DNA of 64,000 nt from positions 4,868,413 through 4,932,412 of the forward strand of contig CM034543.1 of assembly GCA_020002185.1 (NCBI GenBank). Direction: 5' to 3'. The position numbers and the translations under genes were made by a program. A model generated the notes under the pieces. It did not search any database and was not told the DNA's origin. It saw only the letters and a program-made list of their open reading frames with translations. Shown piece by piece: positions 23,201-34,929 of the stretch; position 1 is the stretch's first letter; each line of letters starts with the position of its first letter. The stretch comes from Paraescarpia echinospica (taxonomy: Eukaryota; Annelida; Polychaeta; Sabellida; Siboglinidae).

Positions 23201-23345
23201 AATTACTGCTCTACGTAATTTATTTGCTGAGATATGGTGACATTTGTATTGACGACCGCCATTTTTAGAAATGGCAGATGTTTATGTCACAGAAGGTCTG
23301 ATGTAAAATATTTGAAATCCTTGACTCTCAAAACCTATATATTGA
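20251..23345 (-). mobile_element. Transposon-associated element, minus-strand copy (3' half)
   Basis: Its ends pair in reverse complement with the plus-strand copy at 8.7-9.2 kb (CATTTCTAAAAATGGCGGTC near 23,270, and GGAAAGCTCTACATC near 20,490). Between them lies the broken coding region described separately. The two copies face each other across the Gypsy element. Confidence 0.65.
20780..22980 (-). pseudogene. Decayed protein of a multicopy element family
   Basis: Blocks read in order on the minus strand: LDQLGSRNPFG; VDQNIEETVNKDTQTPVGTK; GFSLQPGTVSKYYLTAEYR; DEADVESLVDLMENSWLNP; IQQWGKFL with FIVEQWKLPTYRE; YVTCDEVCYKITKD; ITAEDTYVMVLCLGF; LPPCRDCLHRYVLCANYHAS; IWKRCLQPQPIVADPKECGW; DAVLELLSCKCRRSCKLLSC. 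I recognise these from a protein family found in dozens of copies in coral, mollusc and echinoderm genomes. Its biochemical role is unknown to me. At least four frame changes and several stops break the frame. The C-terminal Cys-rich end (KCRRSCKLLSCTC) looks like a metal-binding tail. Confidence 0.65.
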
Positions 23346-24369
23346 CACCAAAAATATGGTTATAAATGGCGCAGTTGTCACAATATGACGAAATTGGATT
23401 TGTTGGCCATTTTTAAAGGTTGCCGCCAAGCCAAGAAAACTACTCATTTTTAAAGGTTATCATATATTTTTGTACTTATAGTTGTGGAGCAAATGATTTG
23501 TCACAATGAAGGTTTGCCGCACCAGCGACATCTGGTCAGCCCCTGGACTACATCGTTTGGAAGTATGAGTTGGGTGTCTTTTTATTACAGTGATACGTCT
23601 GAACAGCTGAAAGGAACAACTGATAATAATATGACGACGGCCTAAAACCACAATGTAGTCTCTTAAGACGTGTGTAAGCAACGAAAGATTAACATCGATA
23701 ACACAAGAGTGTTATATTGTAAATGGACTCCCCGTCGTGTATGAACCCCGTGTGAAAAAAGTGAATGTTTAATTTGTTGAGTGAGTTAGACGTGGCTTAC
23801 TTGTGTATGTGTTATAACAAAACTATGCAAAAACTGTATCCTAACATTTTGGCATAAATAAAATGGTAATCTCGGTATATTTTCGGTTATTTACATTATT
23901 ATGACAATTTTGTTGGCACAATTTCCATTTCAGGATAGTGCATATTTACTTACAACCATCAGTGCACCACGTCTTTAAATTACAAGTAGCTAGACATATT
24001 ATCAGTTAATGTTTTTCACAAGTGGGTCTGTATGCAATAGCATGGTAAATTGGCGCCCCCCGTCGATTTTACACGGGGGTCCATTTACAATATCATACCT
24101 GTCCTAAACGGCACCACTATAATACCGTCTGTGCGATCAGCAGGCTTAATGCCTGGCTTGGTCGAAGGCCCCCACTTCACCACACTGACGGTCATGAGCC
24201 TCTTTGCTTCCATCGATATACCCATAAACTGACACATGTTGGCGGATCAAGGTGACATGGAGCACCTCCAATTGAAGATGAAGACCCCGAATGAATTCCC
24301 TCTTGGTGTTCGGGAGAAGAACAATTGGAGGTTATGATGAGCCTCTGTCCCCCAATAGTCACCACTGGA
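23346..24369. other. Spacer, nothing recognised
   Basis: No exon or element boundary could be supported. Two CCCCGTC/GGGG-rich short blocks occur near 23,730 and 24,058 without clear structure. Confidence 0.4.
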
Positions 24370-24492
24370 TGCTTCCCAGAGAAGTCGAGATGGTGTTCCA
24401 GTGAACAGGTCTGCCAGGGAGTAAAGTGTAAAGCGCTTTGAGCAGTCCTGAGGACTGGATACTGCGCTATATAAGAATTTACCTTTACTTTT
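24370..24492 (+). mobile_element. SINE copy 2, 3' tail only
   Basis: AGTCGAGATGGTGTTCCAGT, AACAGGTCTGCCAGGGAGTA and AAGCGCTTTGAGCAGTCCTG, then a TATATAAGAATTTACCTTTA end. This is the same body and tail as the copy at 25,706, without the tRNA-like head. Confidence 0.85.
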
Positions 24493-25260
24493 TTACAAGT
24501 TCCGACGCCAGTGTAACACTATTAGGAAATCTAGCTAGTGAAGCTTGCATCGCGATAGAGTTCTGCTAATTTATGATATTGAAATATTATCTCCCGTATT
24601 TCAAAGCTTTATGTCAACGTCATGACGCAGTCGTCACAAGTACAAAAACCAAGAAAACACAAAGATAAACACTCACGCGGGGTCACCGTGACACACGTTT
24701 CAATCATAAATCAAATCACACGACGTACACGAAATCTACTTGAACTCCTGCCACATTGCGTCAAAAGGTTTCCATCAAAACCTTTTGAAAAGGCTTACTA
24801 CGTCAATTAAGTGCACATAACTGATCTATGTGTCCTCCTCTCACCTAACTGCGCAGTTTTTAAAAGTTTATCTTCACGTTGTCTTTTGGCTACCAACTTT
24901 CCGTCCACCTTCATGTGTCCAAGTTAATGCCGCCAAAGTAAATTGATCCATAAACATTTATATGTCCGATTATGACCGAGAATTGTCCTAAAATATGGCA
25001 GCATGCCACAGAATGTGCGGGACAAACCAAGAGAACAATTGTAGTAGTGTTAAAACGGCTTCGTGAAAATTTTAATCTATTTATGTTTGTTGGTTGAAGA
25101 TAGAACAATCACTCAGTATGTGGCTACGTTACTACCCATCGAAACAGCTGCAATTTGTCAAATTAGTCTGACGTATTTCTCAACTAGAAGGAGTGGTCGA
25201 GCTACCATTACCTGGATGGGAAATTTTGTTGGTCATTACCACGTGACAAGCGCATCGGGG
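24493..25260. other. Spacer upstream of the secreted-protein gene promoter
   Basis: No coding exon is seen. CACGTG (about 25,240) lies 20 bp upstream of the TATA box and could be an E-box. This is inference from proximity only. Confidence 0.4.
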
Positions 25261-25361
25261 TATAAAAATGCGTCGAGCTGTGCAACAAATTCAGTTGCGG
25301 AGAGCAGACAAAGTCAACGGAAGTCAACAGAAGTCAACGGAAGCAAACAGAAGTCACGAAG
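25261..25361 (+). promoter_or_regulatory. TATA/Inr core promoter and non-coding first exon
   Basis: TATAAAA (25,261-25,267) stands 30 bp upstream of TTCAGTTG (Inr-like TCAGT at 25,291), the spacing expected for a TATA-Inr core promoter. From there to 25,361 the sequence has no ATG and holds a 10-bp repeat (AAGTCAACGG). It ends in a strong donor, GAAG|GTAAGC. The matching acceptor is TTCTTAAGCAG at 26,031, nine bases before the start codon of the secreted-protein gene. Confidence 0.7.
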
Positions 25362-25705
25362 GTAAGCTAAAGGACAATGCATGATGTCACAATCAGCTTA
25401 ATATCGTTCGCTATGTTGCTAATTGGTGTAATATATATTTGTACATACTATATATTCAGTATGAATGAATCGTTTGTTGTACTTTCTTATTCCCAATAAG
25501 TGTTTCGTGGTTACTTGTTTGAACATTATTACTTGTTTAACCTTGTTTTTGTCATACGGTATTTATACTATTAATTATTTAATTAATTATTTCTTAGTTC
25601 GATAAGTGCTTTCATCGTGTTCCTGGAGCGACGTCATCAGCAGTGTTACGTCGCTGGTTCCGTCGCATTGCCGACTCTGCCTCGAGATTGAAGCCTCCAT
25701 TTTTG

Positions 25706-26020
25706 GGAGCGCAGTGGTGCAGTGAATAGAGCTTCGGACTCTCGACCGAGAGAACCCGGTTCGAATCCTGTGCTGCGGTGTTGAACATTGGGCAAGTTCG
25801 TTCATTCTACGTTGCTCCAGTTTACTCAGGTGTATGAATGAATGATGGATATTTCTGTACGAATACTATTCGCGCATTAATTGCAGCAAGGCAGGATGCT
25901 TCTCCGAGAAGTTGAGATGGTGTTCGATTGAACAGGTCTGCCAGGGAGTAAAGTGTAAAGCGCTTTGAGCAGTCCTGAGAACTGGATACTGCGCTATACA
26001 AGAACTTACCTTTACTTTGT
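25706..26020 (+). mobile_element. SINE copy 3, full length, in the 5' UTR intron
   Basis: A tRNA-like head (GCGCAGTGGTGCAGTGAATA, B-box GGTTCGAATCC at 25,758), body, and tail AAGCGCTTTGAGCAGTCCTG up to TACCTTTACTTTG. It ends about 12 bp before the splice acceptor of the coding first exon. Confidence 0.9.
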
Positions 26021-26040
26021 TTCTTAAGCAGAAAACCACG

Positions 26041-29000
26041 ATGGCGTTCCTGCAGACGACTCTAGCGCTGTGTGTGTTCGGTGTCATGACAACGTCGGTC
26101 GATGGAGCGACTCCAAACTGTAAGTTTTGCTGCCGATATATAATTTCTTGTCGAATTACAACAGCGCAATATGTGTCGTGGGTTGACCCGTGGAACCTCA
26201 ATATTAATGTCACCCCGTGGTTTGGGCCAAAGTGACCTGAATGGTGATGTGACTGTATTAGTGGGAGTAGTGTCCTGTACATTACTGTTATATGAATGGC
26301 GATGTGACTGTATTAGTGGGAGTAATGTCCTGTATACTACTGTTATATGAATGGCGATGTGACTGTATTAGTGGGAGTAATGTCTTGTATATTACTGTAT
26401 TATGAATGGCGATGTGACTGTATTAGTGGGAGTAATGTCTTGTACATTACTGTTATATGAATGGCGATGTGACTGTATTAGTGGGAGTAATGTCTTGTAC
26501 ATTACTGTTATATGAATGGCGATGTGAATGTATTAGTGGGAGTAGTGTCCTGTACATTACTGTTATATGAATGGCGAGGTGACTGTATTAGTGGGAGTAG
26601 TGTCTTGTACATTACTGTTATATGAATGGCGATGTGACTGTATTAATGGGAGTAATGTCCTGTACATTACTGTTATATGAATGGCGATGTGACTGTATTA
26701 GTGGGAGTAATGTATTGTACATTACTGTTATATGAATGGCGATGTGACTTTATTAGTGGGAGTAGTGTCCTGTACATTACTGTTATATGAATGGCGATGT
26801 GACTGTATTAGTGGGAGTAGTGTCCTGTACATTACTGTTATATGAATGGCGATGTGACTGTATTAGTGGGAGTAGTGTCCTGTACATTACTGTTATATGA
26901 ATGGCGATGTGACTGTATTAGTGGGAGTAGTGTCCTGTACTTTACTGTTATATGAATGAGATGTGACTGTATTTGTGGAAGTAATGTCTTGTACATTACT
27001 GTTATATGAATGAGATGTGACTGTATTAGTGGGAGTAGTGTCCCGTACTTTACTGTTATATGAATGAGATGTGACTGTATTAGTGGGAGTAGTGTCTTGT
27101 ACATTACTGTTATATGAATGAGATGTGACTGTATTAGTGGGAGTAATGTCTTGTACATTACTGTTATATGAATGGCGATATGACTGTATTAGTGGGAGTA
27201 CTGTCCTGTACATTATGTTATATGAATGAGATGTGACTGTATTAGTGGGAGTAGTGTCCTGTACTTTACTGTTATATGAATGAGATGTGACTGTATTAGT
27301 GGGAGTAGTGTCCTGTACATTACTGTTATATGAATGGCGATGTGACTGTATTAGTGGGTGTAATGTCTTGTACATTACTGTTATATGAATGGCGATGTGA
27401 CTGTATTAGTGGGAGTAATGTCTTGTACATTACTGTTATATGAATGGCGATGTGACTGTATTAGTGGGAGTAGTGTATTGTACATTACTGTTATATGAAT
27501 GGCGATGTGACTGTATTAGTGGGAGTAGTGTCCTGTACATTACTGTTATATGAATGGCGATGTGACTGTATTAGTGGGAGTAATGTATTGTACATTACTG
27601 TTATATGAATGGCGATGTGACTGTATTAGTGGGAGTAGTGTCCTGTACTTTACTGTTATATGAATGAGATGTGACTGTATTTGTGGGAGTAATGTCTTGT
27701 ACATTACTGTTATATGAATGAGATGTGACTGTATTAGTGGGAATAGTGTCCCGTACTTTACTGTTATATGAATGAGATGTGACTGTATTAGTGGGAGTAG
27801 TGTCTTGTACATTACTGTTATATGAATGAGATGTGACTGTATTAGTGGGAGTAATGTATTGTACATTACTGTTATATGAATGGCGATATGACTGTATTAG
27901 TGGGAGTACTGTCCTGTACATTATGTTATATGAATGAGATGTGACTGTATTAGTGGGAGTAGTGTCCTGTACTTTACTGTTATATGAATGAGATGTGACT
28001 GTATTAGTGGGAGTAGTGTCCTGTACATTACTGTTATATGAATGGCGATGTGACTGTATTAGTGGGTGTAATGTCTTGTACATTACTGTTATATGAATGG
28101 CGATGTGACTGTATTAGTGGGAGTAATGTCTTGTACATTACTGTTATATGAATGGCGATGTGACTGTATTAGTGGGAGTAATGTCTTGTACATTACTGTT
28201 ATATGAATGGCGATGTGACTGTATTAGTGGGAGTAATGTCTTGTACATTACTGTTATATGAATGGCGATGTGACTGTATTAGTGGGAGTAATGTCTTGTA
28301 CATTACTGTTATATGAATGGCGATGTGACTGTATTAGTGGGAGTAATGTCTTGTACATTACTGTTATATGAATGGCGATGTGACTGTATTAGTGGGAGTA
28401 ATGTCTTGTACATTACTGTTATATGAATGGCGATGTGACTGTATTAGTGGGAGTAGTGTCTTGTACATTACTGTTATATGAATGAGATGTGACTGTATTA
28501 GTGGGAGTAATGTCCTGTACATTACTGTTGTATGAATGAGATGTGACTGTATTAGTGGGAGTAATGTATTGTACATTACTGTTATATGAATGGCGATGTG
28601 ACTGTATTAATGGGAGTAGTGTCCTGTAACATTACTGTTATATGAATGGCGATGTGACTGTATTAATGGGAGTAGTGTCCTGTAACATTACTGTTATATG
28701 AATGGCGATGTGACTGTATTAATGGGAGTAATGTCCTGTACGTTACTGTTATATGAATGGCGATGTGACTGTATTAGTGGGAGTAATGTATTGTACATTA
28801 CTGTTATATGAATGGCGATGTGACTGTATTAGTGGGAGTAGTGTCCTGTACATTACTGTTATATGAATGGCGATGTGACTGTATTAGTGGGAGTAGTGTC
28901 CTGTACATTACTGTTATATGAATGGCGATGTGACTGTATTAGTGGGAGTACTGTCCTGTACATTACTGTTATATGAATGGCGATGTGACTGTATTAGTGG

Positions 29001-32000
29001 GAGTAGTGTCCTGTACATTACTGTTATATGAATGGCGATGTGACTGTATTAGTGGGAGTAGTGTCCTGTACATTACTGTTATATGAATGGCGATGTGACT
29101 GTATTAGTGGGAGTACTGTCCTGTACATTACTGTTATATCAATAATTTGGGACTGTCCAGAGTGATCATTATTCCGCCGTGACTGTGCTACTGCGATGAC
29201 CATTAAGCTATAAACATATTTTACACTTTGATCTATGTTGTAATGATAATATATAATCGAATAAATATTTCTCATTCTGATAAAATACTAGTCTCATACG
29301 TGTACCCCACTCAGACTGTGGTTATGTGTTCTTGGCTGTCACAGCCATGGGCAAATCACCCATAAAATATGCGTGGTAATTGACGGATCCCGTACGTCAC
29401 TGCTTGCCTACGTCACAATTGTAATTACGCGTGTTAGCTCTGTCAATGAAAAAATATGTGCATATAATGAGCATTACATTAAAAGAGCAGCGTGATATCT
29501 GATAAATTAATATTTCCCGCAAGCAGTTTATCGCATAAACTATTTTGCCCCATGTATATGTCACAAAGAAAAACATTTGGAGTCAGAATTTCAACAGAAT
29601 ATACGATGGGCAGAGGGTCACGTGATGGATAGATCAATTGTTCCAGCACCTTAATTTGTTTTATCGACGCATTCAGGACTGACAAGTTTCGTGTATGTGT
29701 GTGGACCATGAAACAAGTTTAATTTAAACAACCATGATTCACAGATTGTTTTATAAATCGTCTATTTTGGTGTCTATCTACTTCGTACAATTTAGAACTA
29801 TGTTATTCTGTTCACACTTCGTAGAACCCTACACATGACTCGCCGTCAAACATTCAAAGGTTATTTATAAAACATCCAAATAAGCATCGCACATGAATAC
29901 AGTTTTCCCGAACCTGTGCATCAGTTAATGTATGCGAGACGACTGGGAGGTTCAACATCGCACTCTCAGTCGACGAGACTGTGTTCTGGTCCATATACTG
30001 CTGTTTTGATCCATGAATAAGTTCGTTCACGCCAGTTTGCGTGTGTCTTTTTGAAGAGGCACAAACATTCGTTGATATTAGTAATAAGATAATTTCTATT
30101 GTGCTTAAATCCTTGGAAACCAAGCTCAGAGGCGTATCAAGACAAAATGATTGTTCAATCTCAAAATCAATAAGCAGTATTCCAGTTGTCAACAGATGGG
30201 TCAAGGCGCTAAGGAGCCATAGTGGATAAGCACGGTTATAAAAATAAGTTTTTAAATGATGACGGAATTTTGTAATAATTTCAACTAATCTAACACTAAG
30301 AGGAGGCATATTCCAAAGAATTGGTGCAGCAACAGAAAAAGCCCTAGTTCCAATGTTAGTGTTGACTCTATGAACAAAAGTAGGTCAGAACTAGATGATC
30401 GAACTGGATAGGTTTTCTTACAGGAGTAAGCAGTGAATACAAATTAGATGGTTGCTTTCTGGAAAGTGCCTGGTATGTAATGGTACAGATCTTAAATGAA
30501 CAGGAAGCCAATGCAAAGACTTCCAAAAGTGGAACAGAGCAAGAAAAATTAGGAGATCTTGTCAATACCCTTGCCAGAAAATTTTGGACACGCTGAAGTT
30601 TTGTGATATCCTTCCTAGCGATATTATAAATGAAGGAATTACAATAATCAAATCCGCTGCTAACAAGCACTGTTGCAATAGTTTTAGAAACAGAAAATTA
30701 CATGTACTAGCGAATACGGCGAAGATAACGAATATGCTAAAACAGCAGCGATACGTTTGAGATGTGTTGTCGGAAATTGAAGTTACTATCAAAGATCACT
30801 CTTAGATTCCGCACTGAGGTTGCTGGCGTGATATGCTGATTCAAAATACGCTTAAGGAAAAAACCATCAAGTTTACTACGCTGCATTGGAGTACAAATAA
30901 TGACCAATTCAGTTTGATTTGCATTTAATTCCAATTTGCTGCCAGTCATCCAGAGGAAGATATCTGGTGCCTATGTCTACGGGAGCATCACCCACACGTG
31001 GCCAATGTTACCTGTGCTCCATTCATCATTTATTAAACAGGGCCATTAATACAATACAATGCCCCATACTTGGGATATACGCTATGCGAAGGAAGACGGA
31101 AAGAAAGAGGTTTTAAGTCATTGGTTGTCTACCAGGTCGTTGGAAGTAACAATATTACATATCAAAATGTAATTCTTAATAAGAAGACGTTAATGAGTAT
31201 TCAAATCTTAGGATTTTGTCAAATGTAATAATTCCTCCAATATGATGATATTGTTCAAGTGAAGCGGTTTTCTCAAGAAGTAACACCAAATGTAATGATA
31301 TCGTTCCAGTAAGCCGTTTTCTCAAGACAGTTACACTTCATTATAATAGTATTGTTCCAGTGAAGCCATTCTAACAATACCGTAACACTCCATTGTGATT
31401 ATATTGCTCCAGTGAAGCCGTCCTATAAAGACAGCATCTATTCTAACAATGCTGTAAAACTCCAATTTGATTATATTGCTCCAGTGAAGCCGTACTATAA
31501 AGACAGCATCTATACTAACAATACCGTAACACTCCAATGTGATTATATTGCTCGAGTGAAGCCGTACTATAAAGACAGTGTCTCTTCAATATAATGATAT
31601 TGTTCTAGTGAAGGTTTTTGTCAAGGATGCAACACTCGAATGAGTATTTCTCCAATGAAGCGGTTCTCTCTAGACAGGAACACTCCAATATAACGATGTA
31701 GTTTCAGTGAAGCCATTCTAAACAATGATGTGTCATTCAAATATGTTCATGTTGCTCTGTCAAAACCGTTCTGTCACTTCAATAACACTAATATAATGAT
31801 ATTGTTCCAGTGAAGCCGGTCTGTCAAGACAATTGTACCACAATATAATTATATTGTTCCATTGAAGCCATTCTAACAATACCGTAACACTCCAATGCAA
31901 TGACATTGTTCCAGTGAAGCCATTCTGTCGAGGATGTAACGCTCCATCACAAGCCTACACGTTGTTCGCGCAACTAACCAATGGCATGAGCTTCACGGGC

Positions 32001-33034
32001 GCTGGGTTCTCGTGGCTGAAGCCTCTCAGCGGAAGTGGAACGTGCGCCAAGCAGGGAGTCCTGCAGCTGGATCCGCCATCTTGGGCTAAGTCGCTAACTC
32101 TCCATTTGAGGTTCTCTAACCCGACTGCCTGGAGCTTCAACTTCGGCGACTCCGAGAGCAACAATGGACACGGTGCTTGTTTTGAGTGTCACTCTGTGGT
32201 GCCAGGCGTTATGTTCAAATTGAAGAAGTAGATTAACAAATGGCAAATGTGTTATGTTGGTCATCAAATAAAACGTAATATGTCGTATATTTCGAATGTG
32301 GGCTTACATGGTTTGTGAGAAATGCCATTGACATGCCGCAAACCGTGTGTGTGTGTGTGTGTGTGTGTGGCCACTTGACCAAGCTGCATAACGGTGAGCG
32401 ATCATGACACACTCATACACAGTCGCGAACTGCGTGTTTTTCACTAAATTATGTTGCAGACAAATCTTACTTAAATTTCGATGCGCGGTTTCGTAAACGT
32501 TTACGGCTAACAGTTACACTGTGCAACGCGACTACTTCACTGCTTCAACTCTAGAATCAGCTATAACGACAATAAATAATTAGGGCTACTTTCAGTTTTG
32601 GCTCATCATTATGATGTTGTTAATTAGATCGTAATGATCGGATCAATGGAGACGTATGCTGTCTGTTTACAGCTGGTGACTCCGGTCATCACACCCACGG
32701 TTATGCGGCAGAGATACACAACATAGCAGGCAACTTGTACATCTGGAAGAACGACTTGCCCAATGGCTGCAACAGCAAGAATATGTACTACGTGCCAGGT
32801 ATCATTACGTCACGCCTGATCATCCGCGTGTCACATGACCAGTTGTGCATCGACAACGGCGACGGTGTGACTATCTTCAAAGTTGACAGGTGCCTATTTA
32901 ACTTCGACCGGATGTTTCTGGGTTTCAATCGTGTGATTCACATTAGATACGGAAGTGCTTCTATGAATCGTGTTGGATCAGGGCTCTGTAGCGTAATTGG
33001 GGCCTGGAGCCCTAAAATTGTGACAGATCCTTAA
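26041..33034 (+). CDS. Secreted protein, 232 residues, family not recognised
   Basis: Three coding exons: 26,041-26,119 (donor T|GTAAGT), 31,915-32,172 and 32,673-33,034 (79 + 258 + 362 = 699 nt, 233 codons). Both introns are phase 1. Exon 1 encodes a signal peptide (MAFLQTTLALCVFGVMTTSV, likely cut after VDG). The mature part has CRGCNAPSQAYTLFAQLTNG, FTGAGFSWL, SLTLHLRFSNPTAWSFNFGD, SESNNGHAGDSGHHTHGYAA, LYIWKNDLP, SRLIIRVSHDQLCIDNGDG and WSPKIVTDP before TAA. About seven cysteines suggest disulfides; there is no membrane segment. The beta-strand-like alternation and a Gly/His/Asp-rich centre hint at a lectin- or ligand-binding-like fold, but that is only inference. The start was chosen because the ATG directly follows a good acceptor and opens a clean signal peptide. 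A polyadenylation signal lies at 34,000. No function is claimed. Confidence 0.78.
26235..29139. repeat. 55-bp minisatellite, about 53 copies, in intron
   Basis: The unit is TATATGAATGGCGATGTGAC followed by TGTATTAGTGGGAGTAATGT and CTTGTACATTACTGT. A 53-bp variant (AATGAGATGTGAC) is interspersed. The variant pattern at about 26,893-27,375 repeats at 27,601-28,083, giving a higher-order period of 708 bp. The array lies wholly in the intron after the signal-peptide exon, beginning about 115 bp after the donor. Confidence 0.97.
29140..30229. other. Intronic spacer, LINE 3' region at its end
   Basis: Mostly unremarkable AT-rich intron. From about 29,860 the minus strand may be the 3' part of the LINE fragment that starts at 30,955, but I see no tail signature. 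Confidence 0.4.
30230..30955 (-). pseudogene. LINE RT C-terminal fragment in intron
   Basis: Minus-strand blocks: SKLELNANQTELVIICTPMQ, HITPATSVRNLRVIFDS, SSGFDYCNSFIYNIARKDIT, KLQRVQNFLARVLTRSPNF, then AFSVAAPILWNMPPLSVRLV near 30,300. This is the typical order after the RT catalytic core of CR1/L2-like elements. Frame changes near 30,370 and 30,700 break it. Confidence 0.85.
31205..31930. repeat. Degenerate tandem repeat ending in a splice acceptor
   Basis: About a dozen drifted copies of a 55-60 bp unit with the core ATATTGTTCCAGTGAAGCC, then TTCTxxCAAxACxGTAACAC and TCCAATATAATG. The last copy supplies the acceptor of the second coding exon of the secreted-protein gene (TTGTTCCAG|TGAAGCC at 31,914/31,915). 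Confidence 0.85.
32267..32272 (+). terminator. Intronic polyadenylation signal AATAAA
   Basis: It lies 36 bp after a TAG (32,229-32,231) that ends the frame reading through the donor of coding exon 2. An unspliced, early-cleaved mRNA would encode a short isoform ending GACFECHSVVPGVMFKLKK. Confidence 0.5.
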
Positions 33035-33224
33035 CTACGTTACGTGGAAAACCACACCACTGCTTCCGTTCATTCGATGTTACGACAATCAGGTCGGTAA
33101 AAGTGTCATTGTTGTCTCAATTTTCCAATATTTTACACGACACGCTATTGAATAAGACTCTATTTCATTTCAATCAGGAGTACTCCTGGCCACTAACAGC
33201 ATATTCCCAGATTCGGAAGTCTTT

Positions 33225-33715
33225 AACTTAAGAGGTAATGCATATCGCAAGTGTTTATCTAAAGGAGTAGCATGTATCGGGAGTGTTTATCTAAAGGAGT
33301 AGCACATATCTGGAGTGTTTATCTAAAGGAGTAATGCGTATCTGAAATGCTTATTTAAAAGAATATTGTGTATCGGAAGTGTTTATCTAAAGGAATAGCG
33401 TGTATCGAAAGTGTTTATTTAAAGGAATATCGTGTATCGGGTGTGTTTATTTGAAGGAGTAGCATGTATCGGAAAGGTTTATCTAGAGGAGTGGTGTGTA
33501 TCGGAAGTGTTTTTGTAAGGAGTAGCTTGTATAGGAAGTGTTTGTTTAAAGGAGTAGCGTGTTTCGAAAGTGTTTATCTAGAAGAGTGGTGTGTAGCTGA
33601 AGTGTTTATTTAAAGGAGTAGCGTGTATCGGAAGTGTTTATCTAGAAGAGTGGTGTGTAGCGGAAGTGTTTATTTAAAGGAGTAACGTGTATCGGAAGTG
33701 TTTGTCTAAAACGTA
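33225..33715. repeat. 32-bp minisatellite in the 3' UTR
   Basis: About 15 copies of AGCGTGTATCGGAAGTGTTT followed by ATCTAAAGGAGT, with many substitutions. It sits between the stop codon and the polyadenylation signal, so the mature 3' UTR probably carries it. Confidence 0.9.
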
Positions 33716-33999
33716 GTTTGTATTTGTGCGTACTTCATTCAGTGTTATACCTTTGGTGTTCGAATGAATACTGGTACACAGTCGATAGTAATAATTGCAT
33801 ATATCGTGATCATTAATATGTTATAACAATATGTATGGTCTTATATTGTATTAATTTACCTCTAAGCCCCTACAGTAAGATCATACGTACCTCTATTTGA
33901 CAGTCTACCGGTGTTGACAAATGTAACCATCACAGCACAACGCCACATGACGATTTCTTCTTGTCGTAAACGTGAATGAATGAAGAATGTCGAGCTACC

Positions 34000-34005
34000 A
34001 ATAAA
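34000..34005 (+). terminator. Polyadenylation signal of the secreted-protein gene
   Basis: AATAAA in CTACCAATAAAGTGTTC, followed within 40 bp by a GT/T-rich stretch (TTGTGTCAGTCTTTG). It would give a 3' UTR of about 1 kb. Confidence 0.6.
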
Positions 34006-34009
34006 GTGT

Positions 34010-34929
34010 TCACAACACACCAACCATTGTGTCAGTCTTTGTTACTCGATCGTCAAACGTATTTTAGGGTCTCGTACATCGAACCAAAATGTAAATAATT
34101 GCATTATTTGTTATATGTCTGGTTATATATGGAAACATGAATGATTTATCGTCTTGTGAACCGACCAAGTTTGAGGAAATTATGATGATTCACCTGTCAT
34201 TCGAGCTACAAACAGTTTCATTAGAACGAAAGCAGAAATACTTACTCCACTCAGGCTATCGATTAGTATAGTATGTCAAGAGGAAATCACCAATCGTTTG
34301 ACCCTGCATTTTATTTAAAACCTCGTGAACTTGTTTGTTGGTCTCGAGGACATTTGACGGATGCGGGCTCCTGTGGCTTGAGCAGTCACCCAACAACACA
34401 TTGCAACTCTACTGCTGTTCTGGTCTGCCACACAGCTACATAATAATTAATTTTTATGGCTTACAATGTACACGATATCATACATTGGTACACCCGCATA
34501 AACAACAAGCTTCAATTACACAACTATTGTATTCAACTGTGATATGGGCGCCATCTAAATAACAAATAACGTAAGAAACCAAATCGAGAATAAATATCCC
34601 TCTGTCATTGCGTTCCTCGTGATTGTGTACTATTTTGTTCTGATTGTTTGATAACTTTCATTACACTTTCCTAACCGACTTCATTCGCCTAGATTTTAAT
34701 TATTATCTCACTCAAAACACGCGAAACGTTCCCAATTTTAGTCGTCATGTGTTATTGTAAACGTCAATTCAACTTCCAGTATTACTTCTCAGCTGATTTA
34801 TATATATATATTTATGGCCGAGTAAACAAAAAATATCCGGTAATTTGTAGCGCGGGCACATTCCAAAGGAAATTCCAACGTTACTGTCTAGGGGGCGAGT
34901 GCTCTCAGGCCCTTCGGAACCCCTTATGC
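34010..34929. other. Intergenic spacer, nothing recognised
   Basis: Open frames are short and lack motifs. A short TATATA run occurs at 34,800. Confidence 0.4.

Noticed and set aside
25740..25780. tRNA genes at the SINE heads (also near 6,180 and 38,770)
   Set aside because: They have B-box-like sequence but no cloverleaf, and each continues into the shared SINE body.
26838..28576. Long minus-strand open frames of repeating HSYNSNVQDTTPTNTVTS-like units
   Set aside because: They are translations of the 55/53-bp minisatellite in an intron. The frame drifts with each unit, and there is no start context or splice support.
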